Source of the DNA: Gammaproteobacteria bacterium
Lineage (GTDB): Bacteria > Pseudomonadota > Gammaproteobacteria > Steroidobacterales > GCA-2729495
Length of the DNA: 64,000 nucleotides
Assembly: GCA_015709695.1 (NCBI GenBank)
Contig: CP054183.1
Location: forward strand, 1 to 64,000
Direction of reading: 5' to 3'
Below, piece after piece: positions 54,839 through 63,200 of the stretch (position 1 is the stretch's first letter; every line of letters begins with the position of its first letter). The position numbers were made by a program, and so were the translations under genes. The notes under the pieces were generated by a model. That model did not search any database and was not told the origin of the DNA. It worked only from the letters and a program-made list of their open reading frames with translations.

Positions 54839-55140
54839 CCGCGGCGCCGCCGCGCGGCGCAGGACGCCCTGGGCCCGGCGCGCGCCTCGCCATCGGCGCC
54901 ATCGACGCCTACCAGCGCTGGCTCTCGCCGCTGCTCGGCGCGCGCTGCCGCTTCCTGCCGAGCTGCTCCGCCTATGCCCGCGAAGCCATCGAGCGCTTCG
55001 GCCTGCTTCGCGGCGGCTGGCTCGGCCTCCGGCGCATACTGCGCTGCCACCCGTTCTGCGCCGGCGGCTGTGATCCGCTGCCCGAGCAGTTCAGCTGGCG
55101 GGGCGGTGCGCGCCGGCACCGCGGTGGCCCTGTGCTATAG
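54835..55140 (+). CDS. yidD: Membrane protein insertion efficiency factor YidD
   Basis: YidD is a small membrane-associated protein that helps insertase-dependent membrane protein insertion. The 101-residue product has the diagnostic [19 protein letters not shown] and [12 protein letters not shown]. In most bacteria yidD lies in the rpmH-rnpA-yidD-yidC cluster; here it is coupled to sufE by a 4-base overlap. Confidence 0.92.
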   Translation: MTAAPPRGAGRPGPGARLAIGAIDAYQRWLSPLLGARCRFLPSCSAYAREAIERFGLLRGGWLGLRRILRCHPFCAGGCDPLPEQFSWRGGARRHRGGPVL

Positions 55141-55198
55141 TCCCGGGCATCGTGCAGCCGGCGCGAAAAGGGTTTTCGCAGACGGCGGGCCCGCGGAA

Positions 55199-55456
55199 AT
55201 GGACAAGCGACTCCTCGACATCATCTGCTGCCCGGCGACTCACCTGCCCCTGGAGTTGCTCGCGGCCGAGCGTCTGTCCCGCCTGAACGCCGCCATCGCC
55301 GGCGGCACCATCCGCAACCAGGGCGAGCAGCTCCTGTCCGACAGCCTTGCCGAGGCGCTGGTGACCAGCAATGGCCACTTCGCCTACCCGGTGCGCGACG
55401 GCATGCCCATCCTGCTGGACCACGAGTGCATCGATCTCCGGCAGCTCTCCCCGTGA
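55199..55456 (+). CDS. Trm112-like/YcaR family small protein
   Basis: The 85-residue product begins MDKRLLDIICCPATHLPLEL and ends with FAYPVRDGMPILLDHE, the YcaR/Trm112 pattern. It is longer than E. coli YcaR because of an insertion around residues 30-55. The second cysteine of the first CPxC motif and the other zinc ligands are absent. Bacterial homologues are thought to be activator subunits for methyltransferases, but the role is not established here. Confidence 0.8.
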   Translation: MDKRLLDIICCPATHLPLELLAAERLSRLNAAIAGGTIRNQGEQLLSDSLAEALVTSNGHFAYPVRDGMPILLDHECIDLRQLSP

Positions 55457-55529
55457 GGCCGCCCGTGCCGGCAGGCTCGCCGGGGCCGGCGGCGGCCGGG
55501 AGCGCAGGCCGGACCGGCGACGCCGCACG

Positions 55530-56558
55530 GTGAAGATCCCCGCCGACAGGCTCGCCGCGCAACTCGCCCGGGGCGTGGCGCCGCTCTACGTGCTCGCCTG
55601 CGACGAGCCGTTGCTGGTCGACGAGGCCCTCGCGGCCATCCGCCAGCAGGCGCGTGCCGCGGGTTGCGGCGAGCGCGAGAGCCACGTGGCCGAGCGCGGT
55701 TTCGACTGGGATGCGCTCGGCGCCAGCCTGAAGAACCTGTCGCTGTTCTCCAGCCGCCGGCTCGTGGAGCTGCGCCTGCCCGGCGGCAAGCCCGGTGACG
55801 CCGGTGCCCGTTTCCTGACCGCGCTGGCCGCCGCGGGCGACACCGGCAATGTTTTCGTGCTGCTGCTGCCCGCGCTGGATGCCGCCTCGGGCCGTTCGAA
55901 GTGGGCGACCGCCCTGGCGGAGGCCGGCGTGTGGGTGGAACTGCGCCCGCCGCGGCGCGAGCAGCTGCCCGCCTGGCTGCGCCAGCGCCTGCGGGCTGCC
56001 GGCCTCGATGCCGATGACGCCGCGCTGGACCTGCTGGCATCGCGCGTGGAAGGCAATCTGCTGGCCGCGAAGCAGGAGATCGACCAGCTCGTGCTGCTGG
56101 CGGGCGCGGGCCCGGTCACGCCCGGGGTGGTGCGCGATGCCGTCGCCGACGGCGCACGCTTCGACGTCTTCCAGCTGAGCGATGCGGCGCTGGCCGGGGA
56201 CGCGGCCCGTGCGGCGCGCGTGCTCGCTGGCCTGCGACGCGAGGGCGAGGCCGAGGTGCTGGTGCTCTGGGCGCTGGTCCGCGACATCCTGCAGCTGGCC
56301 GACGTGCTGGCGAGGACCGCGCAGGGGCGCAGCGTCGAGCAGGCGCTGCAGGATGCCGGGGTCTGGCGCAGCCGCGCCGAGGCCTTCGGCCGGGCGGCAC
56401 GCCGGCGCCGCGGCGCCGATGTCGGCCGTCTGCTAGGCAGCGCCGCGCGCGCCGACCAGGTGCTCAAGGGGGCGCGCCCCGGCAACGCCTGGAATGCGCT
56501 GCTGGAGGTCACCATGGAACTCTGTGGCGCCGCGCTGCCGCTGGCGGAGACGGCGTGA
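55530..56558 (+). CDS. holA: DNA polymerase III subunit delta
   Basis: Delta opens the sliding clamp within the clamp loader. The 342-residue product starts at GTG 55530 (MKIPADRLAAQLARG). The longer frame from 55371 overlaps the previous gene and is rejected. Family features include PLYVLACDEPLLVDEA and LASRVEGNLLAAKQEIDQLVLL. The stop overlaps the nadD start (GTGA). Confidence 0.93.
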   Translation: MKIPADRLAAQLARGVAPLYVLACDEPLLVDEALAAIRQQARAAGCGERESHVAERGFDWDALGASLKNLSLFSSRRLVELRLPGGKPGDAGARFLTALAAAGDTGNVFVLLLPALDAASGRSKWATALAEAGVWVELRPPRREQLPAWLRQRLRAAGLDADDAALDLLASRVEGNLLAAKQEIDQLVLLAGAGPVTPGVVRDAVADGARFDVFQLSDAALAGDAARAARVLAGLRREGEAEVLVLWALVRDILQLADVLARTAQGRSVEQALQDAGVWRSRAEAFGRAARRRRGADVGRLLGSAARADQVLKGARPGNAWNALLEVTMELCGAALPLAETA

Positions 56559-57298
56559 GCGATCAGCTCGGCCAGGGAGGCGGTCCGGTCGGCGTCTTCG
56601 GCGGCACCTTCGACCCGGTGCACCATGGCCACCTGCGCACGGCACTCGAGGTTCTCGAGGGCTGTGGCCTCGAGCAGCTGCGGCTGGTGCCCGCGCTGGT
56701 CCCGCCCCACCGCCCGCAGCCCCGCGCCCCGGCGCCCCTGCGCCTGGAGATGCTGCGACGGGCCGTGGCGGGCGAACCGCGGCTGGTGGTCGATGATCGC
56801 GAACTGCGTCGCGGCGGGCCGTCCTACACCGTCGACACGCTCGCCGAACTGCGCGCCGCGGTCGGCACACGACCGCTGTGCCTGGTGCTCGGCGCCGATG
56901 CCTTCCTCGGCCTGCCCGGCTGGCACCGCTGGCGCGAGCTGTTCGCCCTGGCGCACCTGGTGGTGGTCGAGCGTCCCGGCACGCGGCTCGAGCCGGACGC
57001 GGAGCTGGCTGCATGGCTTGCCGGCCGCCGCAGCGAGGATGCGGCGGCGCTGGCTGCCAGCAGCGCGGGGCTGCTGCGGATGCAGCCGGTGACACCGCTC
57101 GCCATCTCCGCGTCGGCGATCCGCGCGCTGCTGGCCAGTGGTGGCGATCCCCGATTCCTGGTGCCGGAGGCCGTGCGCGAGCTGATCATGGCCAGCCGGT
57201 GTTACCCATCGAATACCGGTCCCCCGGCCGGTTCCAAGGAGGCGCAACGGAGTGCAAAGCAAGAAACTCGCATCACTGGCCAAGGCGGCCCTGGATGA
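56555..57298 (+). CDS. nadD: Nicotinate-nucleotide adenylyltransferase
   Basis: NadD makes nicotinic acid adenine dinucleotide in NAD synthesis. The product has 247 residues with GGTFDPVHHGHL (16-27), PPHRPQ and the late ISASAIRALLA. The start is GTG, overlapping the holA stop. The usual C terminus is near residue 215 (VRELIMASRCY); about 30 further residues read through the rsfS ribosome site and overlap rsfS by 47 bases. Confidence 0.93.
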   Translation: MSDQLGQGGGPVGVFGGTFDPVHHGHLRTALEVLEGCGLEQLRLVPALVPPHRPQPRAPAPLRLEMLRRAVAGEPRLVVDDRELRRGGPSYTVDTLAELRAAVGTRPLCLVLGADAFLGLPGWHRWRELFALAHLVVVERPGTRLEPDAELAAWLAGRRSEDAAALAASSAGLLRMQPVTPLAISASAIRALLASGGDPRFLVPEAVRELIMASRCYPSNTGPPAGSKEAQRSAKQETRITGQGGPG

Positions 57299-57599
57299 CG
57301 TCAAGGCACGCGACGTGCGTGTCATCGACGTGCGCAAGCTGACCACCGTGGCGGACTACATGATCATTGCCACGGGCACCTCGGACCGCCATGTGCGTTC
57401 CATCGCCGACCGCGTTGCCGAGCGGGCCACGCAGGCTGGCTGCAAACCCCTGGGCCTGGAGGGCGAGGAAGCCGGCGAGTGGGTCCTGGTGGACCTCCAG
57501 GATGTCATCGTGCACGTGATGCTCGGCAAGGTGCGCGACCTCTACAAGCTCGAGAATCTCTGGGAGATGCAGGCCCCGCCGGCCGAAGCCGCCGTCTGA
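57252..57599 (+). CDS. rsfS: Ribosomal silencing factor RsfS
   Basis: RsfS binds L14 and blocks subunit joining in starvation. The 115-residue product starts at GTG 57252, preceded by AAGGAGG 9 bases upstream. Family features include VADYMIIATGTSDRHVRSIAD, GEWVLVDLQDVIVHVM and YKLENLW. Its partner L14 is encoded at 21982-22350. Confidence 0.95.
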   Translation: MQSKKLASLAKAALDDVKARDVRVIDVRKLTTVADYMIIATGTSDRHVRSIADRVAERATQAGCKPLGLEGEEAGEWVLVDLQDVIVHVMLGKVRDLYKLENLWEMQAPPAEAAV

Positions 57600-57705
57600 T
57601 TCCTGCCGCGGCCCGGCAGTCACCGGTGGCGCGCGGCGCCGCCTGATGCCGTCGCGCCCGTCCCCCGGTATGCTGGCGGCCATATGAAGCTTCCGGGTCT
57701 TTTCC

Positions 57706-58170
57706 ATGCACATCACCGTCGCAGCCGTCGGCACGCGGCTGGAGCCCTGGGTCTACGACGCCTTTGACGCCTACAAGGCCCGGCTGCCGCGGCACCTCGG
57801 GCTGGAACTCGAGGAGGTGCCGCTGGCGAGGCGTGCGGCGGGGACTGCCGCCGCTGTGGAGGCGGAGGGCGAACGCCTGCTGCGCCACGTGCGCCCCGGC
57901 GCGCTGACGCTGGCCCTCGACGAGCACGGCCGCCAGTGGAGTTCCCTGGAACTGGCCGGGCAGCTGCGGCTCTGGCTCGAGCGCCAGCCGCGCGTGGCCA
58001 TCCTCGTCGGCGGCCCGGATGGCCTGTCCACCGCCTGCCGTGAGCGGGCCGACCGCATCTGGTCGCTGTCGCGGCTGACCTTTCCCCACGGCATGGTGCG
58101 GGTCCTGCTTGCCGAGCAGCTCTACCGGGCCTGGACCATCCTCCAGGGCCATCCCTACCACCGGGCCTGA
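57706..58170 (+). CDS. rlmH: 23S rRNA pseudouridine-1915 N3-methyltransferase RlmH
   Basis: RlmH is a SPOUT-class methyltransferase acting on assembled 70S ribosomes. The product has 154 residues. SAM-knot elements are visible: LALDEHGRQWSS, FLVGGPDGLS-like (AILVGGPDGLS) and SLSRLTFPHGMVRVLLAEQLYRA, with HPYHRA at the C terminus. It follows rsfS by 106 bases. Confidence 0.96.
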   Translation: MHITVAAVGTRLEPWVYDAFDAYKARLPRHLGLELEEVPLARRAAGTAAAVEAEGERLLRHVRPGALTLALDEHGRQWSSLELAGQLRLWLERQPRVAILVGGPDGLSTACRERADRIWSLSRLTFPHGMVRVLLAEQLYRAWTILQGHPYHRA

Positions 58171-58172
58171 GC

Positions 58173-58769
58173 ATGACGCACACCGGTGAACCCGCGGTCT
58201 ACCTTGCCTCGGCCTCGCCACGCCGGCGCCAGCTGCTGGCACAGATCGGCATCGACTGCGTCGCCATGGCGGCGGATCTCGACGAGAGCCTGCATCCGGG
58301 GGAGTGTGTCGAGGCCTACGTCGGGCGTCTCGCAGCGGCCAAGGCGCGGCGTGTGTGGGAGCAGGTGCGCGCGGTGGCGCCGCGGCCGGTGGTGGCGGCC
58401 GATACCGTGGTGGTCGCCGGCGCCGAGGTGCTCGGCAAGCCTGCCGATCAGGCCGATTGCCGGCGCATGCTGGCGCGCCTCTCGGGGACCGTGCACGAGG
58501 TGCTGACGGCGGTGACGGTCGTCTCGGCGGCTGGCGAGAGCAGCGCCCTCAGCCGCAGCCAGGTCGCTTTCCGGCCGCTGGCGCCCGCGGAGATCGACGC
58601 CTACTGGCGCAGCGGTGAACCCGCCGACAAGGCCGGCGGCTACGCCATCCAGGGCCGCGCCGCGATCTTCATCGAGGAGCTGCGCGGCAGCTACTCCGGG
58701 GTCATGGGCCTGCCGCTGTTCGAGACCGCGCGGCTGCTGGCCGGGCATGGCGTGCAGGTGCTCGCATGA
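58173..58769 (+). CDS. maf: Maf-family nucleoside triphosphate pyrophosphatase
   Basis: Maf proteins hydrolyse non-canonical or pyrimidine NTPs. The product has 198 residues, with LASASPRRRQLLAQIG, VVAADTVVVAGAEVLGKP and the C-terminal GGYAIQGRAAIFIEELRGSYSGVMGLP region. It is placed with YhdE-type dTTP/UTP enzymes by its position next to rng. It overlaps rng by 4 bases. Confidence 0.92.
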   Translation: MTHTGEPAVYLASASPRRRQLLAQIGIDCVAMAADLDESLHPGECVEAYVGRLAAAKARRVWEQVRAVAPRPVVAADTVVVAGAEVLGKPADQADCRRMLARLSGTVHEVLTAVTVVSAAGESSALSRSQVAFRPLAPAEIDAYWRSGEPADKAGGYAIQGRAAIFIEELRGSYSGVMGLPLFETARLLAGHGVQVLA

Positions 58770-60232
58770 AGGCGGAGATCCTCATCAACGTCACGGCCCG
58801 CGAGGCCCGGGCCGCGGTGGTGGCCAACGGCGTGCTGCAGGAAGTGCTGATCGAGCGCGCTTCCCGCCGCGGCCTGCTCGGCAACATCTACAAGGGCCGG
58901 GTGTCGCGGGTGCTGCCCGGCATGCAGGCGGCCTTCATCGAGGTCGGCCTGGAGCGCACCGCCTTCCTGCATACCTCGGATATTGCGCCGCCGCCGGGGC
59001 GGCCGGCCGCGGCCGAGGGACGCGAGACCGACATCCGCGACCTGCTGCGCGAGGGCGACGACATCCTGGTGCAGGTGCTGAAGGATCCCATCGGTACCAA
59101 GGGCGCGCGCCTGACCACCTTCATCACCGTGCCCTCGCGCTACCTGGTGCTGCTGCCGCGGGGCTCGGGCATCGGCATCTCCTCGCGGATCGCCGCCGAG
59201 GCGGAGCGCGAGCGCCTGAAGGCCGTGCTGGGCGGCATCATCGATCCGGCACGCGCCTGCGGCTTCATCGTGCGCACTGCCGCCGCGGGGGCCAGCGCCG
59301 AGGCGCTGCAGGCGGACATGCTGTTCCTGCTCAAGGTCTGGGACATGATCTGCGCCAATGCCCGCGACCTGCCTGCCGGGCACCTCGTGCACGAGGACCT
59401 GCCGCTGGCGGTGCGGGTGGCACGCGACATCGTCACCACCGACATCGAGCGCGTGCGCGTCGATTGCGCCGCGTCCTACGCCCGGCTGCGCGCCTTTGCC
59501 GACACCTTCATGCCCGGGCTGGCGCCGCTGATCGAGCACTATGCCGACGGCAGGCCGATCCTCGACCTCTACGGCGTGGAGGACGAGATCCAGAAGGCGC
59601 TGGAGCGGCGCGTGCCGCTGAAGTCCGGCGGCTACGTGGTCATCGACCAGACCGAGGCCATGACCACGGTGGACGTCAACACCGGTGCCTACGTCGGCCA
59701 CCGCAACCTGGAGGAGACCATCTTCCGCACCAACCTCGAGGCGGCGGTGGCGATCGCGCGGCAACTGCGGCTGCGCAACCTCGGCGGCATCATCATCATC
59801 GACTTCATCGACATGATCGAGGCCCAGCACCGCGAGCAGGTGCTTGCCGCGCTGCGCAGCGCGCTCGACGAGGACCACGCGCACACCCAGATCACCCAGG
59901 CCTCGCCGCTGGGCCTGGTCGAGATGACGCGCAAGCGCACGCGGGAAAGCCTGGAGCACATCATGTGCCAGGCCTGCCCCACCTGTGCCGGCCGCGGTTT
60001 CGTCAAGAGCCCGGAGACGGTGTGCCACGAGATCCTGCGCGAGATCCTGCGCCAGCACCGGCAGTTCGCCATCCGTGAAATGGTGGTGCTGGCGCATTCC
60101 GACGTGATCGAGATGCTGCTCGACGAGGAAGCCTCGGGCCTGGCCGAAGTCTCCGACCTGACGGGCAGGCCCATCCGTCTGCAGGCCGAAGCCGGCTATG
60201 CGCCCGACCAGTTCGACGTGGTGCTGATCTAG
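58766..60232 (+). CDS. rng: Ribonuclease G
   Basis: RNase G processes the 16S rRNA 5' end and some mRNAs. The product has 488 residues: an S1 domain (IYKGRVSRVLPGMQAAFIEVG), the catalytic domain with TTVDVNTGAYVG, and the zinc-link CPTCAGRG. It has the short RNase G form without the RNase E degradosome tail. yhdP begins 4 bases later. Confidence 0.95.
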   Translation: MKAEILINVTAREARAAVVANGVLQEVLIERASRRGLLGNIYKGRVSRVLPGMQAAFIEVGLERTAFLHTSDIAPPPGRPAAAEGRETDIRDLLREGDDILVQVLKDPIGTKGARLTTFITVPSRYLVLLPRGSGIGISSRIAAEAERERLKAVLGGIIDPARACGFIVRTAAAGASAEALQADMLFLLKVWDMICANARDLPAGHLVHEDLPLAVRVARDIVTTDIERVRVDCAASYARLRAFADTFMPGLAPLIEHYADGRPILDLYGVEDEIQKALERRVPLKSGGYVVIDQTEAMTTVDVNTGAYVGHRNLEETIFRTNLEAAVAIARQLRLRNLGGIIIIDFIDMIEAQHREQVLAALRSALDEDHAHTQITQASPLGLVEMTRKRTRESLEHIMCQACPTCAGRGFVKSPETVCHEILREILRQHRQFAIREMVVLAHSDVIEMLLDEEASGLAEVSDLTGRPIRLQAEAGYAPDQFDVVLI

Positions 60233-60236
60233 CCAT

Positions 60237-63200
60237 ATGGACGCCGGGCCGCAACGCTGGTTGCGCATGTTCGCCTGGACGGCGGCCGGCGTGGTCACCA
60301 CTCTGGCGCTGCTGGTGGGGGCGGCAAGGCTGCTGCTGCCGATGGTGCCCAGCTACCAGGACGACATCCGCGCCTGGGCCAGTGCCGCCACCGGCTACGG
60401 CATCGCCTTCGGTGGCATCAGCGCCAGCTGGCCGCTGTCGGGTCCGGAGCTGACTTTCGTCGACGTCAGCCTTACCCGCCCGGGCGAACCGCGCCCGGTG
60501 GTGACCGCGCGCGAGTTCTCCATCGGCCTGAGCTTCTGGCGCTCGCTGCGCGCCGGCGCGCCCCGTCCCGGGCGCGTGGCCGTGCGCGGCTCGACGCTGC
60601 GGGTGGAACGCGCCGCCGACGGCAGCCTGCTGGTCCAGGGTCGCCGGCTGGCCGAACTGCTGCCGCCATCGAGCCCGGAGCGGCCGGAACTGGACCTGTC
60701 CCTCGGCGACATCGCGATCACCTATGTCGACGGCCGTCGCCGTCCGCAGGAGATCCGGCTGGGTCTGCGCCGCCTCACCGCCGATGTGCGCCAGGAGAAC
60801 ATCGCCGCCACCCTCAGCATCACCCTGCCGGCGCCGCTCGGTCGCGAACTCGACGTGGAGCTGAGCCTGCCACTGCCCCTGCCCGAGCCGCTGGCCCTGC
60901 CGCCGGACTGGGACGCGAGGATCCAGGGCCGCGGGCTGGACCTGCCGGGCCTGCTGGCCTGGGGCACCGGGGATGCCGGCGCGCTGCGCGCTGGCGGCGG
61001 TGACGTTGTCCTGCGCGTCACGGTGCGCGGCGGGCGGGCCGAGCAGGTGACGGCAGAGGCGGACCTGAAGGACCTGGCGGTCGGCTCCGCGGTGTCAGCC
61101 ACGGCCTACGAGCGGGTTTCGGGCAGCGGCCGCTGGCAACGCGACGCCGGTGGCTGGGATGCCGCGGTCACCGGGCTGCGGCTTCGCCGGGCAGGGCGGG
61201 AAGCGCCACCCACTACCGGCGAACTGCAGTGGCGTGCTGCCAGCGGGGAAGCACCCGCGCGCTGGATCGCCAGCGCCAGCTTCCTGCGCCTCGATGACCT
61301 GTTCCCGCTGGCGCGTGCGGCACTGGCCGGCAGCGAGCTGGCGCAGCGCCTGCCCCGTGAACTGGGCGGCGACCTGAGCAACCTGGCGGCGGAATTCGAC
61401 GTCAGTGCGGGGCAGGCCACCCGCTACTCGGTGCGCCTCGGCTTCGCGCGGCTGGTGGCCGCCAGCAGCACCGGCGAGGTGGGCGTGTCCGGGCTGACCG
61501 GGCGCTTCGCCGCGGACGGCGATGGCGGCCGCCTGGAACTCGACAGCAGCGAAGTGGTGCTGACGCTCGCCCGGTGGTTCCGCAATCCCCTGCCGGCGCG
61601 CTCGCTGCAGGGCCTGCTGGTGTGGCGCCGGGCCCCGGAGGGCATGCGCTTCCTCAGTGACGACGTCCGGCTGAAGACCGGCGCCATGGACATCAGTTCC
61701 CGGCTCGAGCTGGTGTTCCCCGTCGACGGCAGCTCCCCCGTGCTCGATCTCAAGGCGCGCGCCAGCGCCACCGAGGCCCCGCAGGTGCTGCGCTACCTGC
61801 CGCTGCGGCACTTCCCGCCACAGGTGGTGGACTGGCTCGAGCGGGCGGTGGTGGCCGGACGTGTGCCGTCGGCGGAAGGCGTCTTCCGCGGACCCTTGAG
61901 CGGGTTTCCCTTCGACCACGGCGAAGGCCAGTTCCGTGTCAGCCTCGAGTTGCAGGATGGCACCCTGGACTACGCTCCGGACTGGCCGCGGATCGAGCAC
62001 CTGGACGCGCAGGTGGTATTCGACGGTGCCGGCATGTCCTCGGCCCGCAACCAGGCAATGGTCGGCAACCTGCCGGTCCGGGACTTCGCGGTGGCCATCC
62101 CGGACATGCGCAAGGGCGTGCTCACCGTCGCCGGCAAGCAGCGGGCGGACCTCGGCGAGCTGCTCGGCTTCGTGCGGGCCACGCCGGTCGCCGGCCACGT
62201 CGGCCCGACGCTGGAGCGTGCCAGCGCCGCCGGGCCGGTGGACGCCGCGCTGCGCCTGGCCCTGCCGCTGACGAACCCGGCCGCCTGGGACCTGCAGCTG
62301 CTGCTCGACGCGCGGGGGTGCCAGCTCGGCCTGGCGCGGCTGCCGCTGGACCTGAAGAACCTGCGTGGCCGCGTGCGCCTGCAGAACACCCGCTTCTATG
62401 CCGACGGCGTCCAGGCCGTCATGCTCGGCGAGCCGGTGCGCATCGGCCTGGCACCGGAGACCGCTGCCGGCGGCGCGATGCGGGCGCAGCTGGTGGCCCT
62501 GGCGGGGGCACTGCCGGTGCAGCGGCTGATGTCCACCTTCAGCCTGCCGCTGCGCGAATACCTGGACGGGCGTCTGGGCTGGAGTGCCACGCTGCGCATC
62601 CCGGTGCAGCAGGATGGCGCCGCTGCCGCGCCGCTCACCGTGGCGCTGCGCTCGGATCTGCGCGGAGTCGCCAGCACGCTGCCCGCGCCGCTGGCAAAGG
62701 ATGCCGCGCTGGCCTGGCCCGCGGAGGTACTGCTGGCCTTTCCGGCGCCCGATACCCTCGATGTCAGCGCCCAGCTCGATCCGCACTTCGCGGCGGCCCT
62801 GCGGCTGGTGTCCACCGCCGACCGGTGGCATGTCGAACGCGGTGCCCTGCATGCCGGTCCGGGTAACGTGCGGCTGCCGGCCCGCCGCGGCCTGGAGGTG
62901 ACCGGGCAGGTGGCGAGCCTGGACGTCGGTGCCTGGTTGTCCGTCGGTCAGCCCGGTCCACCGGTTCCCGCTGCTGCCCAGGCAGGGGCCAGCACCATGC
63001 GTGGCCCCGATGTGCTCTTCCGCGACTTCGCCCTCGAGGCTGCGCAGCTCAGCGTGGCGGGCCAGCGGTTCAGGGACCTCCAGGTCACGGCCACGCGCGG
63101 CGCCGAGGCCTGGCAGGTGAGCGTGCACGGCCCCGCTGCGGAGGGCGATATCGTCGTGCCCTTCGACGCCACGGCGCGGCCCATGCGCCTGGACATGAAG

